DNA of 64,000 bases, taken from NCBI GenBank assembly GCA_013397455.1, contig VYZB01000276.1, forward strand, positions 364,146 through 428,145, given 5' to 3'. The position numbers and the translations under genes were made by a program. The notes below the pieces were generated by a model. The model saw only the letters and a list, made by a program, of their open reading frames with translations, had not been told where the DNA came from and did no database searches. The DNA is from Crotophaga sulcirostris (lineage: Eukaryota > Chordata > Aves > Cuculiformes > Crotophagidae). This document shows positions 12,601-27,600 of this stretch, piece by piece; the stretch's first letter is position 1, and every line of letters starts with the position of its first letter.

Positions 12601-15600
12601 GACTTTGTCTGAGAAACAAAGACTGAAGTCTTTTTCTTGAAATCACCCTAGGTCTAATCCTTTTCAAAAGTGATGGATTTATGCCTCAGGCGTTTATTTT
12701 TTAACAATTGAATTTTAAATCCATGGAATCTCTTCAGTTGGCTTATCATTGTGTTTTCTGTATCGGTGAGTGAAGAGTTATAAATGGTAAGGTAATCCAA
12801 TATAGTTTCTTCTCTTTCAAGATCTCTGTGTTAACCGTGGCAGACGCAGTAAGAACCTGCTCTCTGGATCAGTGCTATAAGACATTTCTGTCTCCTGCCA
12901 CTAGTGAGACAAAAAGGAAGATGTCCACCTTCGTTAGCAGTATAAAGTCATCTGACAGCCCGACACAGCACGCCGCGGGATTTCAAAAGGCTTTCCAGTT
13001 GATACGAAATACAAACAATGGCACAAAACTCCAAGGAAGTAAGTCCCTTGTTGTGCAATCCTGATTATTTCTGAGGCTTGAAAATGCTTTCTTATTTGAG
13101 AGCCTCACTTTGACAGAGGACAAAAGAGTGCAGTGTCTTGAATATGTGAAGAAAGCGCACGTTTTATTAAGTAGCATTTACTTATCTGGAATCTGCATGA
13201 GTGACTGTTGAATGTGGGCGTTCCATTTTAATTCACTTCACTTGCTGACTTTCTCTTGAACTATAATAAGAAATTGCAGGATTGAATTGCCCGATAGCTG
13301 AATTACTTCCCAGATGTGTGTGGGGAGGCTCCTTTTTAATGAAAATTGCTGTTGCTGCAGGTTCATTGACTTACTGCTAAAACACATATGTCCAGGTAAC
13401 CCACCTAACTAGAACACTATGGAAATGGCCCTTGCTTCTCAGGGAAATGGCTTTTTGGAGAATACCAATTATGGGAGATAATTTAGGGAATGTGGGGTTG
13501 GCCTGGCTAAATTTTACTTCACCTAAGAATATCCTCCTGAATTTTGGTGTGTGCATCGTGGGCTTTCGCCCATCCCTAAGATTGGGGGTTGGGGAGTGTA
13601 TGGGCTTTTTTGTAATGAGGTTGTAGTGTGAAAGATGTGGAAAAGATGGATGTGAAATCGAGTGCCGGCTCCAGTGAGTGCAGGTTCTTCCACATCCTGA
13701 AGGGCTCCAGCTCAGATGCTGTGCAGAACAGAAGCAAGTGAAAAGGAAAAGTCCAGGAATGAAAGTGCTTTTGAAAGACTAAGGAAATGTGCTCCTACTT
13801 CACGTGACTCCTTCGGTTTATAAAACGGTGCTTTTGCTATTAAAGGTTCAGCCAACTTCTGACCTTTACGCTATAGATAAAGTGCAACATTTACCTGACT
13901 GTACATTGCTTAGCTGAAAGATAGAGCTGTCAAGGGCAGGTTTTCACTATCTTCTGGCAAAGTGATGAAAGAGGTGCAACTTCCTAGAAAATATAAAATA
14001 AAATAAAAGCCCCTACTGCTGAAGCTGACTGGGATGAGTCAGCATTAGTCATCAGTAGTTACTCCAGGAACCTCAGCTGCAGTCTTGCAGCATCCTCCTG
14101 CATTTCTTTTATGTTTGGCACTGTTTGTGTATTAGAATTAGAAGGTTTTTGGCATTAATGTGAAAACACATGCTTTTACTACATCTCATACCAAATAATT
14201 GTATTGGGGCACAAGTACAGAGAATTCAAAGAAAAGACAAATGCTTTTGACTTAGGTTTTCTCTCAGTGTGAAAGATTTTGAAGACCAAACATGTATATA
14301 ACAAGTTTAAGAATTCATAGAGTGAGACACAGTAGGGTCTGAGAAAAGGATGTTTATAAAACAGGTCTCATTTTCTTGTAAATAATCTTTTCATCTCTTT
14401 AAAAAAAGAAAAGCAAACCTAGAAAAAATGCAATTCATTGAACTGTTAATTTTCTAACATCCTGTTCCCGAAGAACAATGTGTGGGTGTGTCGGGGAAGC
14501 TATTGAGATGCAGTCTTACTCCCAGATTCACACTGGAAAAGTTAGAAGGCAACTGCTGGTATGAGGTGGAAGAGTTGTGCTGTTGAGCACATCTGAATTT
14601 CCTACCTCATGCTGGTTCTTATTGCAGTCCTGCTCAGCAGATTCTCATCCCAAAGCGTAAGGAAATGCTCTGCCACTGAGTGCCAACATGCCCTAAAAAC
14701 TCTGGGTAAATAGGTAGGGGGGTGTCTGTGTGTTATGTATGGGTGTGTATATATAAATTACAGTGTAGATGTATATTTTATACACACACACACTACAGAG
14801 AGATAGACAGGCAGTACTGGTACACTGAATATGCTTTCCCAGCTCTCAGCAGCACAGTGTATCGAAGAGCATAGAGTGATCAGCTATTGAAGATGAGATG
14901 CTCTGTTTAGCACCAGTCCCTAACATAGACTTAGGACTGCCCTATGTTACTCCTGCTACAAAGCTTTTAGACTGCAGTATCATCTCTGGCTGCAGTGTGT
15001 ATGCTGTAGCCTAGGAATCACATTAATAGTTTTCCTTAAACTGCAGCCACAACTATATTAATACTCAGCTTTCCTTTTTTTTTTTTTCCTTAATTTTAGT
15101 TTCTAAATGAAAAAATGTAGAACTTCCCCCCCCCCCAAATTAACAGCCACTCAATTTGTTTGCATCAAAAGCCAATTTTGGCTGAAATTATTTTCAAGTC
15201 ATGATGACAAAATGTACATTCCAAAGCGTTCATACCTATTTAAAAAAAGAAACAACCAACAAATCCAAACAAAAACCAAACCAGGTGAGGCAACAAAGTT
15301 AGTGTATAACCAACTAACCCCATGTGCTTCGGTGCTGTGTGATCCCTGCAAGTGTCCTAATTTTAATACTGAGATAGAATATGATGAAACAGGATGGTGT
15401 GTGGGCAATGATTTGACTTTACATGTTCAAAGGCTTTGAGGCGGGCTGTTTGCCGAGAACATACTCAGCTTGAAAAACGTGTTCAACTTCATGAGCCGAT
15501 GAGGAATGGGAGGGCACCCTGTGACATTTCTCAAGCCTTACACTCTAACCTAGACCAAACGAAAGCCTTGGGTGCCTCTCACCCACTGGCATCCTCCAGC

Positions 15601-18600
15601 TGTCGTGCTGCAAGTCAGGGACTAAATTGTAGCAGCGCTAATGCAGGCACAAGTGAGGAGCAGTGGGTGGAAGGGTCTCTTGCAGGGATTGTTTCTGTGT
15701 GTGTGCCTGTTTGGGTGCTGCCACCATGCTTCAGCAGACCTTACTGGAAGGGAGGATGAGGAATCAGAGAATGCTTTGAGTTGAAAGGGACCTTAAAGAC
15801 CATCCGGTTCCAACCCCCCTGCCGTGGGCAGGGACACCTCCCACTGGATCAGGAGGCTCAAAGCCCCATCCAACCTGGCCTTGAACACCTCCAGGGATGG
15901 GACAGCCATGACTTCTCTGGGCAACCTGTTCCAGTGCCTTAGCACCCTCACAGTATAAAATTTCTTCCTAATGCTTAATCTGAATCTCCCCTCTTTCATC
16001 TTAAAACTGTTCCCCCTCATACTATCCCTGCACTCCCTGATAAAGAGCCCCTCCCCAGCTTTCCTGTAGGCCTCCTCTAAGTTCTGGAAGGCTGCTCTAA
16101 GGTCTCCCCAGAGTCTTCTCCAGGCTGAACAAGTCCCACTCTTTCAGCCTGTCCTCATGTGGGAGGTGCTCCAGCCCTCTGATCATCTTTGTGGCCTGCC
16201 CTGAACTCACTCTAACAGATCCATGTCCTTCCTGTACAGAGCACTCCAGAACTGGATGCAGTGCTCCAGGTGAGGTCTCACCAGAGCAGAGTAGAAGGGT
16301 CATCAGCAACAGCGATGTGAAGTGCCCTGCTCAGCTCTTGCAGCAGCAGTGGCTGGGAAAGCACCATGTGCTTTTCCTCTGGGGCATGCAAACAGAGGCT
16401 GCCATGGGATGCAGCGCAGCTCTGCTCTGTAGCATTGTAGGACAGGAGGAGAACAATGGGTCAGGAGACAAAACTTGCAGGTTTTTTGCTTTTGTTAAAC
16501 CCTCTCCATGGAGACAGAGCAGCTTTTGCAGCGCACGCTCCTGCCAGGTTGCAGCCAGGCCAGAAGGTGCCTGTGAGGTCTGCTCAGGAGAAACAAGCCA
16601 GAGGGCTGCTGGTGGGCACCACATCAAACAGATGTTTTTTAAATGCTGTGAATGGAGGTTTAATAGCAAAAGATTTAATTCATAAGACTGCAGTGTGTTT
16701 ATCCGTAGTAGATTCCTGTGTACCTCACAAATGAACCTGTCAGCAGTATATGGGTGCAAGCTGATGCAAGGGCTCTTACCACATGACTTTCCTGAGTTAA
16801 AGATCTAATGCACTTTCTGCTGTGAAATTCTTTTTAGATACCGATATGGTCATAATTTATCTCTCGGCTGGGATTACATCAAAAGATTCATCGGAGGATG
16901 ATAAAAAAGCTACTCTACGTGTCATCAATGAAGAAAATAGTTTCCTCAATAACTCAGTAATGATTCTTACTTACGCGCTTATGAATGGTGAGAAAAGTTT
17001 TTTTATTTTCAAAGGGTGAAAATTCCCTTTAATTGTATAGCTGGTTTATTAATTATTATTATATTATCATCCAAATGTAATTCTACACCTTATTTGGAGC
17101 AATTTGGAGCAGTGTTAATGGGGCTTGGCCCACATAATCCAGAGGCTGCATCCAGATGTTACCTCTTTGATGTATAAAACTGTGTACCACTGTATGCTTA
17201 TGTATCACAGTGCAGCTGCTCAGGATGTAAAGAACTGTTGTCTGTATTGTCTAGCAGAAACCAGACTGAATTAAATTTGATAACTGTTGCGACTGCAGAC
17301 CTTCCTGATGCTGCCTGTGTTTGCTGGTGCAGCAAAATGAGAGTATTCGTGACTTCTGTGTCGGTCATTAGCCCAGGAGCATGACTGTATCATCAAATGT
17401 AAACTGGAGTGCTTTGATACCTTAGGGCCCAACTTAAGTTAATTGTGAAGATGTGCAGACAGTAGTTTGACGTCCTGTGCTTTTTCCAACAAAGCTTTTT
17501 CAATAAGAAGACTGTATTCTGTATTACCAAAAACTGCACACAGACTTTAGCAAAGGAAACGAATGCTTAAGCTCATGTTTCATTTGGCTGTAAATTTAAA
17601 TACTCATTTGAGACCTAATATGTATAAAAGTCTTTGATTTGTCTGCAGGAATCAAGCCTGGGACTTACGTAAAATGTGAAACTTTAGTGCTTAAGCTAAA
17701 GAACAAAGCCTGCTATCTCCAAGGGCCTGTAATGTGCTCCTGGTCCTTCGTGTAGACTAGCTACCGGTGGAGAACAAAGAGCTGTCCTGTGGATTTATGG
17801 GTCACAGCAGTCTTTGTTAGAAGATCTTTGTTTAAAGTGGTGATGGGAACAGCATGTTGAATTTTTGCACCAAGAGGCAATCTTATTAAATTTTATACTA
17901 ACTAATTACTTTGCTAAAACCATACTAGCCTTTCAGCACTTCTCCACTTAAGTAACTGTATTCGGTCCTACAGCATAGCATGTGTATCCTTTTGCTTTTA
18001 TGAACAGTACTTTGGAGTAAGATACAGAAGTCTTGATGGAAAGTAAGCTGCTTCTATCTCCTTCCTTCTGTTTCTTGCATCTCTGTGTCAGAGGGCGTGA
18101 CAGGTTTAAAGGAATTGGCCTTTCTGCGGGACCTGGCAGAGCAGAACTCGGTGAAGTACGGGGTGCCAGACCGAACAGCCCTACCTGTGACCAAGGGAAG
18201 CATGATGGTGCTAAACCAGCTGAGTAACCTGGAAACTACAGTTGGCCGATTCTATACAAACCTCCCCAACCGGATGATCGATGAGGCAGTCTTCAGCCTG
18301 CCTTTCTCAGACGAAATGGGAGATGGTAAGTGCTTAGCCTGAATTTAGGTATAAAAAAAGTAAGAGGATGTGCTCCTTTTTGCTTTCAGATTCCAGAATA
18401 TACTGAAGGCTTATAAAGTGATGCTTTTAGGTATGTTCCCAAGCAAATGTAAAACTGGCCTTTCATGCCAGTAGGGTTTTTTTAATCTGTAGAATATCTA
18501 GTTATGGAAAAATGTAGGAATGAGACATGGACTAGATAAACGCAGTCTGGATTCTTGGGTGAAATTTGTTCTTATATATGTGTATGTGTACCACATCTGT

Positions 18601-21600
18601 AATTTTATTTGTGGAGATGAATTCTTTGTACTTGAGGGAAGCAGCCCTGTCATGTTGAAGTGGCAGCTATGACCACGCTGCACCATTGCAGGGTTCATTG
18701 TTTCAGTACTTCTGTATGACCTGAGGTCTTACAGGAAGACTCGGGGCCTTGTATAGACCCCACAGTGGAGGAGAAAAAATCTTGTTTTTGTTTGAGCCTC
18801 CCTTTCCTGTGGAGCTGTGCACATGACTTTTGAGTCATCCTTCCTGCTGACATTTTTTTTTCTGTCTTTGCACCCCAGGCAGTGGTTCTTCACAAGTAGT
18901 TGAGCATCCATTCCCTTCTGCCAGGCTGGGCCCTGGCAGTCAGACCTGTGTAAAGATGGGGAAGGCAGTCAGCTTAGCAAATGGCACAAGGAGTGTTTAT
19001 TAAAATCTGTCCAAAATTTGGTGTCCTTAGCTCTTCCTTTAGCTTCAGCACACTTGGTCTGCCCCCAGCACTGCACAGAAGAGGAAGCCTGAGCTGGCTG
19101 GTGATGGCCTGGCCAGTCCAGAGTGAGGGATCTGCTGAATTTGATGGAAACCTGGTGACAATTTCTCCATGAACTGTGAATGCACGCTGAAGAATATCTT
19201 AACAGAGCAAATGGCTGCAGTCTGGTTCTCCCATCAGTTTCTAATTAATCCTGACATAGTGGGAAGGTGCATGGATCTGCTTTTTAACTTAAAACTAGAT
19301 GCTGTGTCACCAGACACTGTGTTCAATTTTATCTGATCTCACTGCTGCATCCAGTCATAGAGACATTGGTATCGATAGACTTCTGGGAGCATAGCAGCCT
19401 GTGTGTAAGGTGACACTCATGTAGGAAATGCAGGAATTAGTTTAATTTGTGCTGAGGGTAAGCATGCAGTGCAGAATGATCCTGTTTGGGTTCTTGCTGG
19501 AAGCAGGTTCAGGAGGCAGGGAGCAGACTTGGGCTGCTCCCACAGCACTGCCAGAGCCCCCCAGCTGGACACACACCCAGTCTGGGTCCTACTGGCTTAG
19601 CCAACACTTGCCAAAGCATCGGCAGTTGTCAGCTGCAGTGCTGCTGCTCCTTCTCCCTTTGGGATCCGGTGCCCTTCCTGAAGCTTAGCCCTGCCAGGTC
19701 GTGGGCAGCTCCCCAGCTGTTCCTCTAGCATCGCTGCAGCGCTGTGTAAAGAGATGTGACCATCACAGTCATGTTAGGAAATACGCTGGGGAATTTCTGT
19801 TGCTTTGACAGTTGAGCATATTCTGTATTTCTTTGTTCAGGACTTTCTGTATTCTTTCTCTGGCTGGTATGTAGGAGTAGTTGAGGTTTATGCTGAATAG
19901 TTTTCAAGGGTTTCAAGGGAGCCTAGGTTGCAGATTTGCCCTGTGTGTTGCATCCCAAACCAAATTTAAGACTATTCCTGAGCAAATCTCTTCTGAGTCA
20001 GAATGCCTGCTGCTTTCTGCGTTTCCTAACTTTGGTAATTAAGCTGTATTATTGCTCTCTCACAAAGCCATATCCAAGTGTAATGGAAAATTTGAGCAAC
20101 AGAAGGATTAGCAGTGGTGCAATAGAGGAGGTTTGTCTTACATGAATATCAAAGTGTACTTAAAAGCTTATACAGGTAAATGAATTTTCTATTGGTTTGA
20201 AGGAAAAGAGTCACTGAGTTTCCAAATAGCAGTGGTGTAGACAGTAAGAGAAATAAGGTATTATTGAGAGTTCTTACCTCAGGCACAAGATGCGTCTCAA
20301 ACCATTGTGTAATTATGGGTATGATTCCCAGTGCAAGTGGCTGTATTGGGATTTAGTGTAAGCAGAGGCAGTTTAATATTCTGAATGTGCAATTAGATGA
20401 GCAATATTCATCCCTGTTGTTGCTCCCACCTTTCTTTATTTTTTAAATTATCTTAAATTATGTTAATGGAACAAAATACTGTGTTGGCTTTTCATTCAAA
20501 TGTATTTCTTATCTGTAAGGCATCCATTTCTAGGCTGACAAAAGCCCCAAAGTGCTAACTGTAATGTGTGTTTTAATGAATTGATTAAATGTACCTTAGG
20601 TCACAATCAGAAACATAGAAATTAACTAATTAGGGAGAGTGGCTAAAACCAGCCAGACATGACTGATAACCTGTTCAACTTCCCTGTAGGTGTGCCAATT
20701 GTTGTCCATATTCCAGCAAGGAATATCATGTAAAATTTAACTGTGTAACATTTTAAAATGACAAAGCACTTGCAGTTTCCTCTTCAAATAATTAACTAGG
20801 TGTGATTGCTGATGTTTTTATGTTACTTCTCTCATTTTAAGGCCTGATAATGACTGTCAGTAAACCGTGTTACTTTGGAAACCTGCTGCTAGGGGTTGTT
20901 GGAGTAGATGTTAATCTCGCATATATCTTGGAAGATGTCACCTATTACCAAGACTCCTTGGGTTCCTACACTTTCCTCATTGATAATAAAGGTAACTTTT
21001 TGACTCAGATGATCTCTTTCTAGTCCCACTGAAGTTATTAACTATCCAAAGGAAATTCTTCATTTTCATGTCTCTAAAGAGTCTATAAGGAATATGATAA
21101 TTCTTATTAAAAGATTAATTGCATGTTGTTTGGTTAGTTTTGCCTGAGAGTTGCTGGAGACTGGAGCTGGATCCATGGCTTGACATTTCTGTACTGGAGT
21201 TTTGATGTGGAAATGCTTGCTCACCGTTGAGATTTTCTACATCTGTAACATCCAATGTTTTCTAGATGTGTAGGGCAAAAGGCAGAACTGGTATATATGT
21301 GTGTTCAGCTCTCTTCCACTGAACCCCCAACCTCTCTTTGTTGCTTGGTTCTTCAAACTCATTCATTTGCAACTTATCTAGTTCTTCATTTGGGGGGGGT
21401 TTTGATAATTTTGCTTGTTCACTGATATCTGTTAAACCTTTGCAAAAAACTGTACTTACAGGAAAAAAAAATAGAGCAACTACATATTCATCCTGGGCTC
21501 AGTTGTTACAGTGCATTCAATGTATGGATTTGTGTCTCTGTTTTTTAGGATACACTCTTATGCATCCATCCCTTACGAGGCCCTACCTGCTGTCTGAGCC

Positions 21601-24600
21601 ACCGCTCCACACTGACATTATCCACTATGAGAACATTCCTAAATTTGAGCTGGTGCGACAGAACATCCTTAGGTAAGGAACTGAGATGCAAGTCCAAACT
21701 TTAGCAGTCCTTAGGTCACTAGAAGTATTCCTAGAGGAGTTTTAAGAGAATATAAGGTAAAGTTCCTGTTCTTACAATATTTGGATACACACCCAAAAGT
21801 TCTGGTTGTTTTTTTCCTTCAACTTTCTTCATTTTATCATGTGGTGTTTCCACAGCTGATCTGGGGGATGCTTTTTCTGATCTCTCTTCAACGTCAGGAA
21901 GATATTCCACTACTTGGTTTAGATTTTTCTTTATCCTTTGTCTAAGTATGTGTTTTAACTCAAAATGTGGTAGTACATGACTGCATTTTTAGCATACCTA
22001 CGCTTTGTCTTCACCTAAGACAAATATCAGTTAATCTCTTAATATCTTATGAAATTTTTGTAAATGGTCATAGGTGGGTTTTTAAGTGCTTCCTTGGAGT
22101 TTAATGAAATGCTGGTTGTTGTATCTGCCAATACAGCATTCCCCTGGGCAGCCAGATCATTACGGTTCCTGTCAACTCCTCACTGTCTTGGCACGTAAAC
22201 AAATTGAGAGAAATTGGAAAAGAAGCCTACAACGTCAGCTATGCCTGGAAAATGGTAAGGAGTAGAAGTGATGCTGTTGCAGTATGGCATAGAGTAAGTT
22301 TATATATTGAAGAGTACATTAAGGTACTGAATATAGTGAAGTGTGAAATCTTGCTATATATTGAAGTGTGAAAGGTTACTCGGAAGCTGTATGAATGTGG
22401 AGGTTTTTTTGTTATGGTGAAGAACCAATGGAATTACCATTTCAGGTGTGTTACTGTGGCATCTTCAGGGACGTATCCATATTTAGTATTAAGTGATTCT
22501 TTTGCTTAATACTGTTATGTTTGGAGCAGGGTAGTACAATGCATTAGTTAATGCATGTGGGAATATGTCAGCTTCTCATTCCCATACTCCCTTGTTGCAG
22601 AACCGTGTCAGTAGCCAATGGTGAAATTTGCTGTAATTTAATGCCTTTCTTACAAAAATTAGTTATGTTGAAGCTTTCATTGAAATAGAGTAGGATGTGT
22701 GTGCAACAGGCTGTATTACCAGTTGTTAAGAGCTTCTTGCAGCTTTCTTCAGTTTTGAACGTATCTGAACACTGGTCTTGACCCAGGCATTCAAATGGAA
22801 TTTAAGGTTAAATATAATCCAGGTGAATTTCACCAATGCCAGAAATAGACTACTTCTTTGTGCCAACAAACTCAAGAGGGTGCTTGTGGATCATTTCACA
22901 GTATTGAGTTAAATCCAACCTAAAAGATTAGGCTGAGCAGTTTTAAGAGATTAAATCTACCATTGTGTAGCAGAAGTTCACTTAGGAGGGAGTCTGGAGC
23001 TAATTTTCTAATGCTGTAATGCTACATTAAATACCAAACACTCTTGCAGAGCAGCTGGGCAACTCCAAGTTTTGCTAGTCTGATGTATTGTAGGATACTA
23101 AGGATATACAAGCCAGTAAAGCATGTGACACATGCAGCACACAATTAAGAGTGGTAACGATAAAATTTTATTTTCAAGAGTTCATTTGTCTGTATTCTTC
23201 ATAAAGGCAATACCGGTGTGGTTTTATCTACTGTGAACCTGGAGCGTTTTCTCTGTTAATGACACTTCAAAAAATATCCATGAAAAAGTGTTAGAAATTA
23301 TTCCTACTTTTATTTTATGCATAGACTATGGAACAGTATCTTTTTTACAACATAGTGATTCCAACACGTACAAGGTGATTACAAACTGGAATGTGGCTCA
23401 ATGGACTGAGCTGCAGCGATCAGACCACTGAAGACAAGTGTCTCTGTCCTGCATGGAGACCAGTGTGGCTTGAGCACAGTCCTCTGTTTTCTGTACGAGC
23501 AAGTCCATATTAGCTTCTTTGAAAAGGAGTTGTGTGTTTTCAGAGAGAGTGGGAACTGTGGCCCTTGAGCATACAATGAACTGTGGTGCTGACTTCCAGA
23601 ACTGGAGGAGATGTGCAATTAAAGAAGAGAATGAATCCTAAATAGAAAATAAGTTCTGTAATTCCTCTTCCTTTTTCTTTCTGTTTGACTTGTCCCTGTT
23701 TTTCAGGTCCAGGACACATCCTTTATTCTGTGCGTGGTGGTAATACAGCCAGAAATACCTGTTAAACAGCTGAAGAACCTCAACACTGTCCCCAGCAGCA
23801 AGCTCCTGTATCATCGACTGGATCTGCTGGGGCAGCCGAATGCCTGCCTGCACTTCAAGCAGCTGGCCACCTTGGGTAAAGCCACCTTGCAGTTCTTGAC
23901 CACCTCACATGTGCTGCTGTAGAGTGTGGCAGCAACAAGTGAAACTCTTCTCACCAAACACTGGAAATACTCTCCTCTTGAGAGACTTTTATTTCCAGGG
24001 CTGATTTTCTAATCGGCCGTTACCTTCTTATAGCTCTTCACTGATCACAGCTACCCTGCCCAATGCTGGGCACTTGCATGGCTGAGCACAGTGGGACTGC
24101 TCATCAGAGCATGAGAGAAATCCATCCTGAGTCCTGCTCAATCGAGTTCCCTGAAAACTGAGTGAGGAGAGTGAGAGATGTCTCACCCAGCTTGAAATGA
24201 AGTTCTTTTCTGTTGGCTAAAGCAGCATATTGACAAATAGCATAAGTAGGATGAAGTCCTGGCCAGTTATGCAGGACTGCTATTCTTTTGACTTTGGATT
24301 TATGCGAGTTTTTCAATGCCATAAGCATTTAATACTATCAATCCATATGAAGTCAGAAGTTAATTCTGTTTGGGGAAACTGAGAACTTCAGTGGTGTGAT
24401 GGTTTCCAGACCCTCCTTACTTGCTTAAATCTTCTCGGGTTACTGACACGTTCCTGCTTTTAATAAGCTAAACTGATTCTACTCTACCTTGACTAATTTC
24501 AGTAGTTACTCAAACATTGCTGGAAAGAGAGAGAGTCTCCGTGGCAGTGTAGTTTCTAGTGTCTGGAAAGGATAGAAGACTTAAAAAAGACAATATATCG

Positions 24601-27600
24601 CAAGAATACAGAGGATTTTTTATATAAACATCATAAGTTGCAAGCTTTCATATTTCAGTATTTATCTTGGGGTTTTGCTAAAATCTGTGCTATATTATAA
24701 GAAGTTCTGAATGAAGTGCTTTTGTTTGTAGCAAGGTTTGAAGGTCTCCCAGTGGATTAACGGCACAGTTGTGATGTTTTCTCAGCTATATTGTAGTGCC
24801 ACAAATAGCTCAGTGAGATTACACTGAAGGGGTTGTGGAGGAATCTACAAAACTGTGGAAATTGCTTTGCCAATTGTTTAAAATACAGATTTTTTTTTCT
24901 TTCTTTAATGTAGTGCCTAGTCTTGATTATCTTCTATCCAGAAAGACAAGATATCAATGGAAAATATCAAAAAAACCCCACAGTACTAAGCTGACAAGTA
25001 GAAAAACTTCATGCAAAGCAAAGTGCAGTCACATCAGAGTATTTGGTCTGGAAAGCAGATGAAGGACTATAATAGAAGTTCATAAGTGCTGCCTGCAGTA
25101 CATATGGTTACTGGATGTGTGGTGAGGTATTTTGGGGGAATGTGAATAAAAGCAGAACACTTCATACTCCAGTGCAGTTTTTCCTCTGGAGACCATTAGA
25201 CACAGGGAAATCCAGTTCCATGGGTCAAATATTCAGAAAATGCCTTCTTCTCAATATTCAGCTCCACATCATCATAATCGTTTTTCTCTTTAAAAAGAAA
25301 AAGCTGTCTGGTATTGCAGTTTCTGCACATGAAAGTTTGCTTTCCACTCTGAAACTGCCCCAGACAGCTGCACTTTTTTTGGTAAGCTCCCTCTTCTGAG
25401 CTTGTTATTCTCCCATTTGCTCATTATCTTTACCTGAAGGTTCCTCATTTTCATCTTCCTGTGCTGTATCTAACCTAAGCAAGGATAATTAATTTCTTGT
25501 TCTTTAGCACAAGAACTTTTCTTATGGAAAAACAGCTTCTGTAATCTTTTGAAAAGTAGCAATTCAGAAATTGTTCAGACTTTGAGAGCAAAGGTACTAA
25601 AGTCTGCCCAGTATCACATGGAGGTCAGAGCGAGTCGACTAACTTTGTGGCTTCTGTACTTTGAAGCAAGCAAGGTGGTTCACCTGTGCACTAAGTGTGG
25701 GCAGTGCCCGGGAAGGCAGGCTGGGCTGGAGCCCATCCTGCTTCCTTCCCTGGCTCACAGTGTGCCCACGACCTGGCCGAGCTGCGCGCTCTGCGTACGG
25801 AAGCGTGGGAGAGGGGCTGAACAGGCGGAGGAGTGAAGAGCGCGTCTGTGTCATTCCTTCCACATGTCCTCAGCTAGGACACCGCGTCAGATAACCTTCC
25901 GTGGTACAAATGTGGTCACTATGCAACACGTGCAGTTCACTGCCCTTCACTTTCCTCGTATTTTGCTATTTCTAGAAAGCCCCACAGTGATGCTCTCTGC
26001 AGGCAGCTTCTCTTCTCCTTACGAGCACCTCAGCCAGCCCGAGACGAAGCGGATGGTGGAGCACTACACGGCGTACCTCAGCGACAACACGCGCCTGATC
26101 GCCAATCCTGGCCTCAAGGTACGTCCTCGGGGCAGAGTGCTCTAGTCAGTCCTGGAGACCCTGGCTTCCTCACATCCCACACCTTTGTCCAGAGGGGAGT
26201 ACCTGAAACATTGATCTCATGATGTTCATCGGTTTATGGATTGGCATCCCTGTGCCAGGAGAGGTGGCCATGGGCTTCAAGGCCTAGAAGAGTGCAGAGA
26301 AGGGGGAGAGGACTTCTTCCCCAAGAGGGAGGAAAAAGTGAAGAAGCAGCTATTGAAATGAACACTAGAAAAATTAAAGCTGCCATAAATTCTTGGAGGA
26401 AATACCTTTGTGTTCTTAGGCATATAAATGAGAAATTTCTATTTTCTGTGCAAGTGGAGCAGTATTTATGTTTACGTGAAGTAAAAAAAAGCTGCAGAGA
26501 TAATGACAACAATATTTCATTATAATAAGCTTTTCCTTCACTTGGAATGTGCCGGATCTGTCTGGTGTGAGAAGACTTTAAACAAGTAATTGAGTTTAGA
26601 TGATCTCCGATCGCTCTTTAGGAAACCCTGCAAGCAGCTTATTATCTTTTCATGCAAGTCTTAGAGGAACCCTGCCAGGTCTGCCTTTGTTTTGCAGTTC
26701 TCTGTCAGAAATGAAGTAATGGCTACCAGTCACGTCACAGATGAATGGATGACACAAATGGAAATGAGTAGCCTGAACAGTTATATTGTGCGCCGTTACA
26801 TAGCAACCCCCAATGGGGTGCTCCGAATTTACCCCGGTTCCCTCATGGACAAAGCATTTGATCCCACCAGGAGACAATGGTGAGTTTTTAGGGTCCTGTT
26901 ATCAAAGCTTTGGATAGTCTTGGAGGGCAATAAGGCAAGTATTTGGTATCGATTTCATAGCCTGGATTTTTTTATGACCAGCTCTTAACTGCTTAACTAG
27001 AAATGTTTTCATGGTGGGTAAAAGGCTCAGTGTTTAAATACAGCCAGTCAAAACCTTTATTGGTTCTCATTTCAGCCCCTCTTATTTTAAGTGCTAGTTT
27101 CTGTTTCATATCCCTGCTATGGCAGATGGGAACATAAATATGCAGAAAATGAGCATCCCCTGTAAGAAGCAGCTAATTCGGGAGTGTATTCAACTCCCTG
27201 TGCCATTTTGGGTTGTTAATATTTTAGTCTGTTTGTTTGTTTACAGGAAATTTAGAGTAGGAATTTGCTGACTATTAATTATGCACTAACATCTGATTTG
27301 GGAAAATCTTTTGGGAAAATATTGATATACATTACAAACGAGAGCGCTCCGGAGTCTGTTTTGACGTGAGTGCTTTGTGCAGAGGAACCAGCCAGGTGCT
27401 GCCACGCTGTGCTGCTGGGAAAGGCAGGAGCCAGTGCTGGGTCCCAACCTTCCACCTGTACGAGGAAGGCTCTGAACTGCTCCTGCCTTTGGCCATGCCA
27501 TAGTGCTCCTGACCCATGTTTTCCATGAAAAAAATCATTACCATAGCTGCTGATAAGCTTTTCTTCACATTTTCTTCCTTTTTCTTGTTACTTATGTTTC

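Larger units (their letters stand above)
13039..16837 (+). other. CACHD1: Intron (3.8 kb) of CACHD1 containing a CR1 insertion
   Basis: Holds a TG/TA/CA-rich microsatellite near 14725-14800, an 11-base C-run at 15126-15136 and a minus-strand CR1 copy at 15762-16300. ORFs on both strands between 15107 and 16759 overlap the repeat or lack homology. Confidence 0.85.
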